Part shown: positions 8,411 through 17,547 of the stretch, in pieces
Layout of the letters: every line of letters starts with the position of its first letter
Position numbering within the stretch: position 1 is the first letter of the stretch
Source of the DNA: Iocasia fonsfrigidae
Lineage (GTDB): Bacteria; Bacillota; Halanaerobiia; Halanaerobiales; DTU029
Length of the DNA: 64,000 nt
Direction of reading: 5' to 3'
Assembly: GCF_017751145.1 (NCBI RefSeq)
Contig: NZ_CP046640.1
Coordinates: 2,832,137-2,896,136, forward strand
Made by a program: the position numbers and the translations under genes
Notes under the pieces: model-generated
Database searches by the model: none
What the model was told of the DNA's origin: nothing
The model's input: only the letters and a program-made list of their open reading frames with translations

Positions 8411-9226
8411 TTATACCTCACCTTTCCAGAAGACAATCTTCTTCTCTAAAAACCGTAATCCAGCATTTATCAAGATACCGGTAATACCCATTATCAAGAT
8501 ACCAATAAAAATAATCTCGCTTTTTAAAAAATTTGCTGCATCAAGTACCATCCAGCCTATACCTGAAGTTGCTGCTATCATTTCAGCAGAAACCAGTGTA
8601 GTATAAGCTACCCCAAAGGCTGTCCTAACACCTGTAAAAATCTCAGGTAAACAGGCAGGTAATACTATCTTAAAAAAGACGTTTTTTTGATTTGCCCCCA
8701 GTGACTTAGCACTCAAGATATAATCCCTGTTAATTTTACTTACAGCAGATACACAGGCAATGTAAATAGGGGCAAAGGCTGCCAGAAATAATAGTATTTC
8801 TTTTGACGTATCATCTATTCCAAACCATAAGATAAGCAGTGTATAATAAGCAAGTGGTGGCAAAGGGCGGTAAAATTCAACTACAGAGTCAATCACAGCT
8901 TCAATCTTACTAAAATATCCACTTAAAAGACCCAGTGGAACAGCAGTTATAATAGCAAAGATTAAAGATACCAACAATCTTTTGAAACTTGCTCCCAGGT
9001 GACCCCAGAGAGAAATCCCGTTATAACCATCATTTAAAAGCCCGAGGAAGGCTGTCCAGACTCTGAATGGTGATGGCACCAGGGTTGCAGAAAATACCTC
9101 TAATCTGCTTAGTACATACCAGGCAAGGAAAATCACCAGCCAGGTTGCTACAGTCATCTTTTTTTCAGTTTTACTCTTTTTCTTTTCCGAATTATTTGCT
9201 CCCTGTTTATCCTTTAATAAGTCCAT
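8411..9226 (-). CDS. ABC transporter permease (SsuC/TauC type)
   Basis: This 271-residue integral membrane protein has about six helices and the EAA-loop consensus of binding-protein-dependent permeases (SAKSLGANQKNVFFKIVLPACLPEI), seen here as AKSLGANQK then ILPA-like VLPACLPEIF. A Lys-rich cytoplasmic N-terminus precedes the first helix (WLVIFLAWYVLSRL). It heads the set permease, binding protein, ATPase on the minus strand. The ATG follows a G-rich site (GGGGCGTG). Confidence 0.9.
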   Translation of the reverse strand: MDLLKDKQGANNSEKKKSKTEKKMTVATWLVIFLAWYVLSRLEVFSATLVPSPFRVWTAFLGLLNDGYNGISLWGHLGASFKRLLVSLIFAIITAVPLGLLSGYFSKIEAVIDSVVEFYRPLPPLAYYTLLILWFGIDDTSKEILLFLAAFAPIYIACVSAVSKINRDYILSAKSLGANQKNVFFKIVLPACLPEIFTGVRTAFGVAYTTLVSAEMIAATSGIGWMVLDAANFLKSEIIFIGILIMGITGILINAGLRFLEKKIVFWKGEV

Positions 9227-9361
9227 AACTCACACGCCCCTGTCTAAGCAAACAAATATTAGTAAGGCCACCAAGTATAAACCCGATGGCCGTAATAATA
9301 ATATCACTTTTCTGGAGAAATTTCAAAATATATACCTGAATCTAACATTATCATATTCCTT

Positions 9362-11059
9362 TTAGTTAAAATTATATTCAGTTACGATCTTCTCCCTGCC
9401 TGTAACCTGATCCTGATAAAATTCATAACAACAGATACCCAAAAAGGAACCGGAAATATTACATACATTATCATAACCCATCCCCTGTAAAGCCATTATA
9501 GCATTATAGCTTCTCTGGGCTGAACGGCAGTGTAAGTAGACTGGTTCATCTTCTGGAATTTCACCTGCCCTGTCCCTGAGTTCACTCAGAGGAATATTTA
9601 CAGCATTTTTGAGATGTCCTGCTTTGTACTCATCTTCTTCCCGCACATCTACAATAAAGGCATCATTCTCTACCAGTTCTCTAACTTTAGTGACCGGCAC
9701 CTGTTCGAATTGTCCATGTAAAATATTTAATCCCACTAAGGCAGCCTGATTTACTACATCTCTGGCTGTACTGAATAAAGGGGCATAACATAATTCTAAT
9801 TCTTTTAAATCCTCCAGGGTGCCACCCATACGGATTAATGTTGCAGCAACATCTATTCTCTTAGCCACATCACCTTTTCCAATCGCCTGAGCACCGAGGA
9901 TTTTCCCGCTTGGGTATTCATATATTAACTTAAAGTAGAGTGGATTACTGTCAGGCATTAAACCTACTATATCTGAAGGGATAATATAAACAAAATCATA
10001 GGGAATCCCTGCTTTTCGGGCAGTCTTTTCATTTATACCTGTAGAGGCAGCATTCAGATCAAAGATTTTGACTACAGAAGAACCAATAATCCCTTTATTT
10101 GAATGAGGAATACTGTTAATGTGGTCAGCTGCTGCCCTGGCCTGTCTCTGAGCCGGACCAGCTAGTGGTAGCCTCGTTTTATTTTTAGTTATGGAACAAA
10201 ATACCTCTATAGCATCACCCACTGCATATATATCTTTATCACTTGTACGGTAGTTGTGATCCACCTTAATTCCACCTGTTTCACCTATTTCCAGGCCAGC
10301 CTCTTCTGCTAGTTTAGTTTCAGGACTAACTCCAACTGCCATAACTACTGCTTCAGCCTTAACTCTTTTACTAGACTCTAACTCTATATATTCCTGATCA
10401 ATCTTTTTAACTGCATCATTTAAAATCAGATTAACCCCTTTGTCATATAACTCTTTATGCAGTATTTGAGCCATATCATAATCAAAAGGCGACATAACCT
10501 GGTCCAAGGCTTCTATTAGACTGACATCTTTCCCGGCAAGGTGAAGATTCTCTGCAACCTCTATACCAATAAAACCACCACCTACAACAGCAATATCATT
10601 GATATTATTGTCCTTTATATAATTATTTAGCTTGCTAATATCCTGAACATTTCTAACTGTAAATACATTTTTACTGTCTATTCCCTCAATACTGGCAGGT
10701 AAAATTGGATTAGCACCAGGGGACAAAACTAATTTGTCATATTTTTCTTCATATTCTTCACCAGTTTCCAGGTTTTTAACAACTACTTTTTTCTCATCCC
10801 TCTTTATTTTAGTAACTTCATTCCTTGTCCTTGCCTCAATATTATATCTTTTTTTGAATGTCTCAGGACAGATCAATACCAGGTCTTCACTTTTCTCTAC
10901 AATACCACTTAAATGAAAGGGAAGTGCACAATTAGAAAAAGAAACATTGTGGCCCCGTTCAAACATAATTACCTCTGCAGACTCATCAAGCCTTCTTGCC
11001 CTTGCTGCAACCGAAGCACCTCCAGCTACACCACCGACAACTAATATCCTATTTGCCAT
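9362..11059 (-). CDS. CoA-disulfide reductase/persulfide reductase with C-terminal rhodanese domain
   Basis: The N-terminal two thirds is a pyridine-nucleotide disulfide oxidoreductase of the CoADR class. It has an FAD motif (VVGGVAGGASVAARARR), the active-site Cys in SFSNCALPF (C44), an NAD(P) motif (VVGGGFIGIEVAENL) and YAVGDAIEV. The C-terminal about 100 residues form a rhodanese domain with active loop HCRSAQRS. CoADR-rhodanese fusions reduce CoA persulfides or polysulfide with NAD(P)H, or transfer persulfide sulfur. Full length (565 residues) is as expected. It sits amid sulfur transport and sulfurtransferase genes. Confidence 0.9.
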   Translation of the reverse strand: MANRILVVGGVAGGASVAARARRLDESAEVIMFERGHNVSFSNCALPFHLSGIVEKSEDLVLICPETFKKRYNIEARTRNEVTKIKRDEKKVVVKNLETGEEYEEKYDKLVLSPGANPILPASIEGIDSKNVFTVRNVQDISKLNNYIKDNNINDIAVVGGGFIGIEVAENLHLAGKDVSLIEALDQVMSPFDYDMAQILHKELYDKGVNLILNDAVKKIDQEYIELESSKRVKAEAVVMAVGVSPETKLAEEAGLEIGETGGIKVDHNYRTSDKDIYAVGDAIEVFCSITKNKTRLPLAGPAQRQARAAADHINSIPHSNKGIIGSSVVKIFDLNAASTGINEKTARKAGIPYDFVYIIPSDIVGLMPDSNPLYFKLIYEYPSGKILGAQAIGKGDVAKRIDVAATLIRMGGTLEDLKELELCYAPLFSTARDVVNQAALVGLNILHGQFEQVPVTKVRELVENDAFIVDVREEDEYKAGHLKNAVNIPLSELRDRAGEIPEDEPVYLHCRSAQRSYNAIMALQGMGYDNVCNISGSFLGICCYEFYQDQVTGREKIVTEYNFN

Positions 11060-11169
11060 TATAAAGTACCTCCTAATTATTATTTTCGGTCTGTTTAGTT
11101 GATTTATTTATAACTCAATATTTTTCTATATAAGTTACATTCAATTTATTCACACTAATACTTTGTGTA

Positions 11170-11296
11170 AGCCAATTATATTAATGGAGCGACTCTATAT
11201 TTTTCACGTAGGCAGGACGCCGGAGTGAAAAATATGTGACAGTGAGTGAAGGCAAGACGCCGTAACGAACGACAAGCGGAATTAATATAATTGGCT
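11170..11296. repeat. Structured intergenic repeat, copy A
   Basis: Outer 16-bp perfect inverted repeat AGCCAATTATATTAAT (11170-11185) / ATTAATATAATTGGCT (11281-11296). An inner 11-bp stem ATATTTTTCAC (11197-11207) / GTGAAAAATAT (11225-11235) encloses GGC-AGGAC-GCC. A second motif, GGC-AAGAC-GCC, occurs at 11251-11261. It lies between the CoADR gene and the YeeE gene and has no coding frame. Confidence 0.75.
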
Positions 11297-11346
11297 GGAA
11301 CGCAAAAGTGTTATATTTAAGTGCTACTTATATAGTTTATTTATAA

Positions 11347-12654
11347 TTACATACTAATTTCACTACCCTGCTTTTTAAGATTGCCACTACTGGTCAGTGG
11401 AGGGCTAAAAAAGATCCTATTACTAATAATCCCACCGACAATCATAAAAACTAAAAACACCCAACCTGATAGAGAGAAGTTAGCAATTGGGGTATATAAT
11501 GCACCAACATTACACCCATTGGCAAAACGGGTCCCTAATCCCATAGTAATACCACCTAAGGCATATAAAAGTATTTCCTTTTTACTTATCTTAAGTTCTG
11601 AGGTAAAAATAGCTTTAAACTTACCAGCAGTCAAGAGATAAATAACTGCCCCCACAATAATCCCAAAGTTTTGTACTGAAACTTCATGTTGGAAAAAGGG
11701 TAATTTGAAAACATCTGCTGACATTTTAGTAAAATCAGCAAGAGATTCAGCTGAAATACCCAAAAACATTAATACCTTGCCCAGCCAGATACCATAAGGG
11801 GTAGACGCCCCCCATCCGGCCCTGGTAACCCCCATTAAGAGGGTAAATATAATACTCATTACTACTGCCCCCTGTTTTAATGTCCAGGGTTTAGCAAAAA
11901 TATGTTCATAAGTTTCGGCACTAAAGGGTTTGAAATTTTTCAGTTCTAATTCCGTTATCTGTTCCTGCTGTATTTCCATCCCATGACCAAGATATTTATC
12001 ATTTTCTTTAAGTTTTTTCTCATAATAATAGGAAACAAATATTACTACAGCACAAAATAGAGCCAGTAAGATAAGTGACCCCAGATAACCGCCTAAACCA
12101 TCCCATTGAAAGAGATCAGGCAGAAAAACACCTTCATTTATTCTCACTCCTGTAGGGGTAATAAACCAGGAATTTCTAACCCAGCTGGCAGTCCTCTGTA
12201 CAGGAAAACCGAGAAACACACCTAAACAGAAAAAAAGCAGGGTAATAAAAGCCCTGGGAAATCCTGCCGATAGGTCAGTAAGCACCCCGGAGGCACAACA
12301 AACAGAAATTGACATTCCAAAACCAAATAAAAATCCACCTAAAATTAGTCCCATATTGATAGGGTTTATCCAGAGATTATAATTAACAGGATCTGATTTA
12401 AATAAAAATGCGCTTGTTATTAAAGCAGTAATAAAAAACATAAACATCATAGTTCTCATTAATTTAGTTGACCCAGTCCTATAGGCCCGGTTAACACTCC
12501 CAGCAAACCCTGTATAAGCCCTTGCCAGGGCGTAACCTAATCCTACACCTATTAAAAGTCTGAAAAATAAAAGGTCAGTTTTTAAGAAACCTTTACCCAG
12601 GACTAACACTAATAATATAACTATAAAACCTAAAATATTCTCTGTCTTCTTCAT
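11347..12654 (-). CDS. YeeE/YedE (TsuA-like) thiosulfate/sulfur-compound transporter
   Basis: This 435-residue protein has about ten or more hydrophobic helices and two internally related halves, each with a conserved Cys motif: GFGMSISVCCASGVL in the first and GLGTRFANGCNVGAL in the second. These are hallmarks of the YeeE/YedE family, whose characterised member TsuA imports thiosulfate through a relay of cysteines. No TusA-like soluble domain is fused. A short hydrophilic linker (residues about 215-250) joins the halves. The neighbouring rhodanese genes make sulfur uptake the best reading. Confidence 0.88.
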   Translation of the reverse strand: MKKTENILGFIVILLVLVLGKGFLKTDLLFFRLLIGVGLGYALARAYTGFAGSVNRAYRTGSTKLMRTMMFMFFITALITSAFLFKSDPVNYNLWINPINMGLILGGFLFGFGMSISVCCASGVLTDLSAGFPRAFITLLFFCLGVFLGFPVQRTASWVRNSWFITPTGVRINEGVFLPDLFQWDGLGGYLGSLILLALFCAVVIFVSYYYEKKLKENDKYLGHGMEIQQEQITELELKNFKPFSAETYEHIFAKPWTLKQGAVVMSIIFTLLMGVTRAGWGASTPYGIWLGKVLMFLGISAESLADFTKMSADVFKLPFFQHEVSVQNFGIIVGAVIYLLTAGKFKAIFTSELKISKKEILLYALGGITMGLGTRFANGCNVGALYTPIANFSLSGWVFLVFMIVGGIISNRIFFSPPLTSSGNLKKQGSEISM

Positions 12655-12728
12655 TACAATTCCTCCCTTGATACTTTACCATAATTTGTACTTTAATTCT
12701 CAAAAGAGTGTACCAAAATAGAGGGAGA

Positions 12729-12764
12729 AGTTTCCCTTTTTAAACCTATGTTCAAAGGGAAACT
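12729..12764 (-). terminator. Terminator after the double-rhodanese gene
   Basis: Perfect 11-bp stem AGTTTCCCTTT / AAAGGGAAACT with a 14-nt loop, starting 14 nt past the stop of the exported rhodanese gene. A T/C-rich tract follows on the minus strand. Confidence 0.6.
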
Positions 12765-12777
12765 CCTTGTTATCAAT

Positions 12778-13683
12778 TTATTTTACAATTTCATAGCCCT
12801 TATTTGACCACCCATAGGGTTTATTTGCTGCTGTACCCATACCACCATTGAGAGATACTGCATCATAACCTAACATCCTCAAACCTGCCACTGTCTGGCC
12901 TGCTGTCTGACCTGTATAACAGTAGACTACAATTTTCTTGTCTGCGGGTAATTGACCAAAATACTCCTGCATTCCTTTACCCCAGGGAATATTTATAGCT
13001 CCAGGAATATGTCCTTTACTATAAGCTGATGATTGTCTTATAGAAAGAATAATAATGTCCTGTTCAGCATCAATTGTCATCTTGAGTAAATCTTCACTAA
13101 TTTTGTAATTCTTAAACATCGTACCATCAACATCAGCTAAACCTTGGTAATAGTCAACAACAGCGTCTTTAATCTCAGGAGCTATTTTGTATGGGCTTGT
13201 ACCTTCAAGTTCATTGTTTTTTGTCTCGACAACTGCTTCATAACCAGCTACCCTGCTAATTCCCAGATTCCAGCCAAACCTAACTGACTTAGCCTCAAAA
13301 CCGGCAAAGTTTAATAAAGCTACAGTCTGATTAGCAGTCTGCGCTGTATAGCAATAGACATAAATAGTTTCATCAGCAGGCAGCTTATCAAGATTTTCTG
13401 GAATAGCATCTGGACCCCAGGGCAGATTAATCGCTCCCTTGATATGTCCTTCATTATAAACATCAGCCTGTCTTATATCAAGAATAAAGAGCTTTTCACC
13501 TGATTTGACCTTTTCAATAAAACTGTCCTCAGCTATCATGCTATTGTCTTCAGGTAGATTGGCAAAATAACTATTAACTGCCTCTTCAACCTTCTCTGAT
13601 ACAGCCAGAACAGAACCTGTACCAACTATACCGGTTACTAATACCAATGCCATCATTATTGAAAATATCATTTTTCTTCTCAT
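12778..13683 (-). CDS. Exported double-rhodanese sulfurtransferase
   Basis: A signal peptide (MRRKMIFSIMMALVLVTG..) leads to two rhodanese domains, each with DIRQ/SIRQ, a GHIKGAINLPWG or GHIPGAINIPWG segment and an active-site loop containing CYTAQTANQ (domain 1) or CYTGQTAGQ (domain 2). Both domains keep the catalytic Cys, which is uncommon because many tandem rhodaneses retain only one. The start is ATG 13683 because AGGAGG precedes it by 7 nt; an ATG two codons earlier is too close to that site. It likely handles sulfane sulfur outside the cytoplasmic membrane. Confidence 0.85.
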   Translation of the reverse strand: MRRKMIFSIMMALVLVTGIVGTGSVLAVSEKVEEAVNSYFANLPEDNSMIAEDSFIEKVKSGEKLFILDIRQADVYNEGHIKGAINLPWGPDAIPENLDKLPADETIYVYCYTAQTANQTVALLNFAGFEAKSVRFGWNLGISRVAGYEAVVETKNNELEGTSPYKIAPEIKDAVVDYYQGLADVDGTMFKNYKISEDLLKMTIDAEQDIIILSIRQSSAYSKGHIPGAINIPWGKGMQEYFGQLPADKKIVVYCYTGQTAGQTVAGLRMLGYDAVSLNGGMGTAANKPYGWSNKGYEIVK

Positions 13684-13736
13684 TATCATTCCTCCTGAAA
13701 TATATTTTAGATTTTTTTACGTATTGTATAAGACTT

Positions 13737-14648
13737 TTAAGACCCATCCTGAAAATTAGTTTTAATCCCTGTACCATCAGGTATTTCAACTGGCAGAGAA
13801 GTATCTGAAGACCATTCAATCCAGGCTCCATCATATATCTTCAAATCCCTATAACCAGCATTATATAGTGCAAGGTATGTCTGAGCAGCCCTGATAGAGG
13901 TTTTGCAATACATAATGACCGTCTTCTCAGGTGTTATTTCTTTGTCTCTATATAAAGTATGAATCTGTCTTACAGGTCTAAATGTACCATCATCAAAATT
14001 ATTATACTCATAATTCAAATGAACTGAAGCAGGAATTGTCCCTGCATTATATTCTTCCTGGGTTCGGACATCCAGTAATACTACATCATCCTGTGGATTA
14101 TTAACCTCAGCTTTGACATCTTCCCTGCTGGCCAACATCTCTTCATTTTTTTCTGTTATTTCATATTTTACTGCTGACATATCAGCCATAAGAGTAGATT
14201 TCTCTGCTCCAGCTTTAAGAAGTGCTTTAAGTCCACCACTTACTACTTTAACATCTTCATGGCCATAAACTTTCATCGTCCACCATAATCTGGCTGCATC
14301 CATATTGTTATTATTGTCATAAACAATTACTGTGGAATCATTTGCTATACCCTTTTCACCCAATACTTTTTCTATTTTTTCTGCTGGCGCCAGCATGTTA
14401 GGGAATGGGCCAAAAGTAGTAATATCATTCCTGCTGATATTGACTGCACCTTCCACATGACCATCCTTATAAGCACTTGAATTTTGCGCATCTACCAGTA
14501 CAGCCTCTTCTCCTGAGACAGATTTCAGGGTATCTCTGGCACTAATAATCTCCTGCCCCTTTTCTCCCGGGGCCTTTGTACTTGTACAAGCTGTAACTGT
14601 TATAAGTATGATCATGATAAGTAATAAAAGTTTTGATATATTGTTCAC
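13737..14648 (-). CDS. Lipoprotein sulfurtransferase with two rhodanese domains
   Basis: A signal peptide ending in a lipobox (VTACTS) anchors the protein. The first rhodanese domain (VDAQNSSAYKDGHVEGAVNI) has a degenerate active loop: VIVYDNNNNMDAARLW has Asp where the catalytic Cys would sit. The second has the loop MYCKTSIRAAQ with Cys. That resembles SseA/thiosulfate sulfurtransferase organisation. The start is GTG 14648, with GGAGGTGG about 5 nt before it. It precedes the other exported rhodanese gene by about 50 nt on the same strand. Confidence 0.87.
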   Translation of the reverse strand: MNNISKLLLLIMIILITVTACTSTKAPGEKGQEIISARDTLKSVSGEEAVLVDAQNSSAYKDGHVEGAVNISRNDITTFGPFPNMLAPAEKIEKVLGEKGIANDSTVIVYDNNNNMDAARLWWTMKVYGHEDVKVVSGGLKALLKAGAEKSTLMADMSAVKYEITEKNEEMLASREDVKAEVNNPQDDVVLLDVRTQEEYNAGTIPASVHLNYEYNNFDDGTFRPVRQIHTLYRDKEITPEKTVIMYCKTSIRAAQTYLALYNAGYRDLKIYDGAWIEWSSDTSLPVEIPDGTGIKTNFQDGS

Positions 14649-14799
14649 TCTTCCACCTCCAATATTACTTGTCAATTTTATATTGTTAAATTAAGCACAA
14701 TCTCTACTAATATTATAATACAAAAATCCCCTCTGTAGGTATAAGTTTTTATTATAGTGTATTTGATTATCTAATACGGTGGTGATATAAAAATTAACT

Positions 14800-15021
14800 T
14801 ACGGTATCCAAACTTAATCAACAATCATTAGTGTTTTCTTATAACCACTTTTTACTCAAAGTTAATTACTTATCATAAACCAGACCAATATATTTACTGA
14901 ACAACTCTAGAAATTGTCTGGAGGCATGGAACTTGGCCTCGATGGCCTGATACTGACTCAACCATGCGTAATAAAAAGAAGAGTCAGTGAGCCGAAAGAC
15001 AATTAAGTAAATATATTGGTC
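14800..15021. repeat. Structured intergenic repeat, copy C
   Basis: Outer 16-bp inverted repeat GACCAATATATTTACT (14883-14898) / AGTAAATATATTGGTC (15006-15021), continued inward by AATTGTCT / AGACAATT. Inside are GAGGC/GCCTC and ACTGACTC/GAGTCAGT (14952-14959, 14981-14988). Compared with copy B, the last stem differs at two positions on each side and keeps pairing. The left flank from 14800 matches copy F at 58262. A 66-codon open frame here is accidental. Confidence 0.75.
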
Positions 15022-15077
15022 AGTCTCTAAAATTATCCACAATTCAAACACCACATAATTACTCACTATTAGTATGT

Positions 15078-15187
15078 GTTCGAAAAGATATAAATAGGGG
15101 ATTATATATCCCTGAACGAAGTTAAGGTGTTACCATTGAGTGAAGGGATATATAATCCCTGTCGATATATACTAATACTTTTCGAAC
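15078..15187. repeat. Structured intergenic repeat, copy D
   Basis: Outer arms GTTCGAAAAG (15078-15087) and CTTTTCGAAC (15178-15187). The inner 17-bp arms AGGGATTATATATCCCT (15097-15113) and its reverse complement (15144-15160) are each nearly palindromic. The 30-nt loop contains CGAAG, GGTGTTACC and GAGTGAA, echoing the loop of copy A. It lies next to copy C, upstream of the GT-C gene. Confidence 0.65.
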
Positions 15188-15263
15188 AGACTCTATTAGA
15201 TAATTTATTTACCGAAATAAAATTATGATGATATAATAATATTGATAGATTGGGGGTATTTAG

Positions 15264-16811
15264 ATGAAATTTCCTAAAAAGTTAAAAGCAGTACATATCA
15301 TTATGATAATTTTCTTTGTCACAAATCTGTTCTTTCTAACAAATTTCCCTTTTGTCCATTCAGATGAAGCCTGGTTAAGCGGTCTTTCCAGAAATATACT
15401 GGCAGAAAAAGACCTTTCTGTCACTGAACCCTTTTTTGATCTCTACCCCAGACATCCCCATGCTGTCAAATCACTATTTCACTTAATCCAGATAATCTTT
15501 ATAAAACTGATGGGCTATAGTATCTTCACCTTCCGCTTCATCTCATTATTAACCGGTACAGCGGCTTTATATCTATTTTATAAGTTAGCAAAACATTTTA
15601 CCAGGTCAGACATCCTGGCCAACACAGCTGCTGTTATCATGTCACTTGATATTCAATTTATTTATGCCTCACATTTTGCCAGACAGGAGATTATACTCTT
15701 ATTAATCTTATTAATAGCCCTGACCTATTTTCTATCTAAATATCGCTATCAAAATACAACCCGGCAGGATATTGTCATGGGCTTAATGCTGGGAACAGGA
15801 ATAGGCATTCATCCCAACAGCTTTATTATCGCTCTGGTCTTTATAGTCCTCTATACCTATAACCTTTTGATCACTAAAAAAATCAAATTACATAATTACC
15901 TTGCTTTTGGGGGAACCCTGGCAGGAATAGCTTTGTTTTTTGTAACCCTAAGCTTCCACTTCGATGCTAATTTTATACAAAACTATAGCAGCTATGGTCA
16001 AAAACTCGGTGTTTTTAGCTCAATTTCAACTAAATTTGACAGACTGGATTACTTTTACCAAAAGCTCTTTTATAGAGTCAGTGGTACCTATTATATTCCC
16101 CCTGTCAAATTTCAGTTTGCCCTTTTTGCCCTGACAATTGTTTTCATTATTTTACAGGTGCTTTTAAAAAAAGATAAAAAAAATATCCCCTTACTTTTAA
16201 TTTTTCTAGGAATAAATACAGCTTATGTACTTATTGGACGATACAATCAAACAAGTATTATCTTTATCTTTCCTGTCTGTTACCTTATGCTCTTAAACAT
16301 CATCTCTATTGTAAGGAAAAAATATATGTATATTATTACTACAATTCTCATAATTGTCCTGGCCTTGAACACAACAGCTACTCTGACAACAGACAGCCAT
16401 GATAATTATGATAATTATCTTAGAGAAATATCCAGTGTGGTCGGTAAAAATAAGCGGGTCCTGGCCAACCTCAATGCCGATTACTATTTTAATAACGGCC
16501 AGCTGTTTGACTACAGAAATCTTGCCTTTCTGGAAGAAAATAATCTTGAGTTTAAAGATTATATCAATACCAATAAAATTGAATATATTATTTACCCGGA
16601 AGAAATGGATTTTATTTATAATAACCGACCTGTCTGGAATATACTATACGGGAACATCTATCCCTATTATCAGGATATGAAAGAATTTCTGGATAATAAC
16701 TGCCAACTTGTTCATGAATTTACAAATAAAACATACGGGATAAGAATCACAAAATATATAGGTAAACAGGAATGGAAAATTAAAATATACCAGGTTAAAC
16801 AGCAGCAATAA
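15264..16811 (+). CDS. GT-C fold membrane glycosyltransferase (ArnT/PMT-like)
   Basis: A 515-residue polytopic protein. The first membrane helix is followed by a loop with the conserved acidic motif HSDEAWLS, equivalent to the catalytic Asp-Glu of the GT39/ArnT/PMT superfamily, and then by about ten further helices and a soluble C-terminal tail. Such enzymes transfer sugars from polyprenyl-phosphate donors on the outer face of the membrane. GGGGG lies 8 nt before the ATG. Its end overlaps the convergent ATPase gene by 17 bp. Nearby GT2 and aminotransferase genes suggest a shared surface-glycan pathway. Confidence 0.85.
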   Translation: MKFPKKLKAVHIIMIIFFVTNLFFLTNFPFVHSDEAWLSGLSRNILAEKDLSVTEPFFDLYPRHPHAVKSLFHLIQIIFIKLMGYSIFTFRFISLLTGTAALYLFYKLAKHFTRSDILANTAAVIMSLDIQFIYASHFARQEIILLLILLIALTYFLSKYRYQNTTRQDIVMGLMLGTGIGIHPNSFIIALVFIVLYTYNLLITKKIKLHNYLAFGGTLAGIALFFVTLSFHFDANFIQNYSSYGQKLGVFSSISTKFDRLDYFYQKLFYRVSGTYYIPPVKFQFALFALTIVFIILQVLLKKDKKNIPLLLIFLGINTAYVLIGRYNQTSIIFIFPVCYLMLLNIISIVRKKYMYIITTILIIVLALNTTATLTTDSHDNYDNYLREISSVVGKNKRVLANLNADYYFNNGQLFDYRNLAFLEENNLEFKDYINTNKIEYIIYPEEMDFIYNNRPVWNILYGNIYPYYQDMKEFLDNNCQLVHEFTNKTYGIRITKYIGKQEWKIKIYQVKQQQ

Positions 16812-17547
16812 TTTTATACAAGCGGACAAATTCAGTACTGACTCTATCCCGCGGTCTGTCAAGGTTATTGTTGATAATTTTTTTTATCCGGCCAGGGTTA
16901 CTTTCCATAAGTATAATCTTATCTGCCAGAACTAATGCTTCTTCTATGTCATGAGTTACAAAGAGTATTGTCTTCCCGGCCTCCTGCCAGATATCTATCA
17001 GCAAGTTCTGCAGATTACTTCTGGTCTGGCTGTCCAGGCTCCCAAAAGGCTCATCCATCAGCATTATTTCAGGATCAGCTGCCAGTGTTCTGGCCAGTGC
17101 AGCCCTTTGTTTCATACCCCCGGAAAGTTGATAGGGATAATAATTAAAAACATCGGGCAGTTCCACCTTTTTTAAATAACTGCAAGCCATCCTTTTCCTT
17201 TCTGCATAATTATTACCAATGTCTTTTGCTTGCAGAGCAAAAACCACATTATCCAGAACTGTTTTCCAGGGGAAGAGCTGTCTAAACTCCTGAAAAACCA
17301 TAATTCTATCTACACTAGGTCCGCTAATCTTCTCTCCTGCTAAATACACAGCCCCCTGTTCTGCTTCCATAAACCCAGCAGCTATTTTTAATAAGGTGGT
17401 TTTTCCACAACCTGAAGGACCCAGAACCGCTGCAAACTCAGCTCTATCTATAGTAAAATCTATGTTTTCCAGAACAAACTTTTTTTCATTTTCTTTTTCA
17501 TTTTGATAGCTTTTATAAATGTTTTTTAGATGTAGATATTCTGTCAT
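16795..17547 (-). CDS. ABC transporter ATP-binding protein, second SsuB/TauB-like system
   Basis: Walker A (GPSGCGKTT), Q-loop (MVFQEFRQLFPW), signature (LSGGMKQR), Walker B (IMLMDEPFGSLD) and H-loop (LFVTHD) are all present. ATG 17547 overlaps the permease stop as ATGA, a sign of translational coupling. An upstream in-frame ATG at 17562 lies inside the permease gene and is less likely. It is the last gene of the minus-strand operon; its 3' end overlaps the GT-C gene. Confidence 0.9.
   Translation of the reverse strand: MTEYLHLKNIYKSYQNEKENEKKFVLENIDFTIDRAEFAAVLGPSGCGKTTLLKIAAGFMEAEQGAVYLAGEKISGPSVDRIMVFQEFRQLFPWKTVLDNVVFALQAKDIGNNYAERKRMACSYLKKVELPDVFNYYPYQLSGGMKQRAALARTLAADPEIMLMDEPFGSLDSQTRSNLQNLLIDIWQEAGKTILFVTHDIEEALVLADKIILMESNPGRIKKIINNNLDRPRDRVSTEFVRLYKIIAAV

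Noticed and set aside
14866-15066. 66-codon minus-strand open frame
   Set aside because: Lies in repeat C; similarity to the frame at 7083 reflects the shared non-coding repeat.
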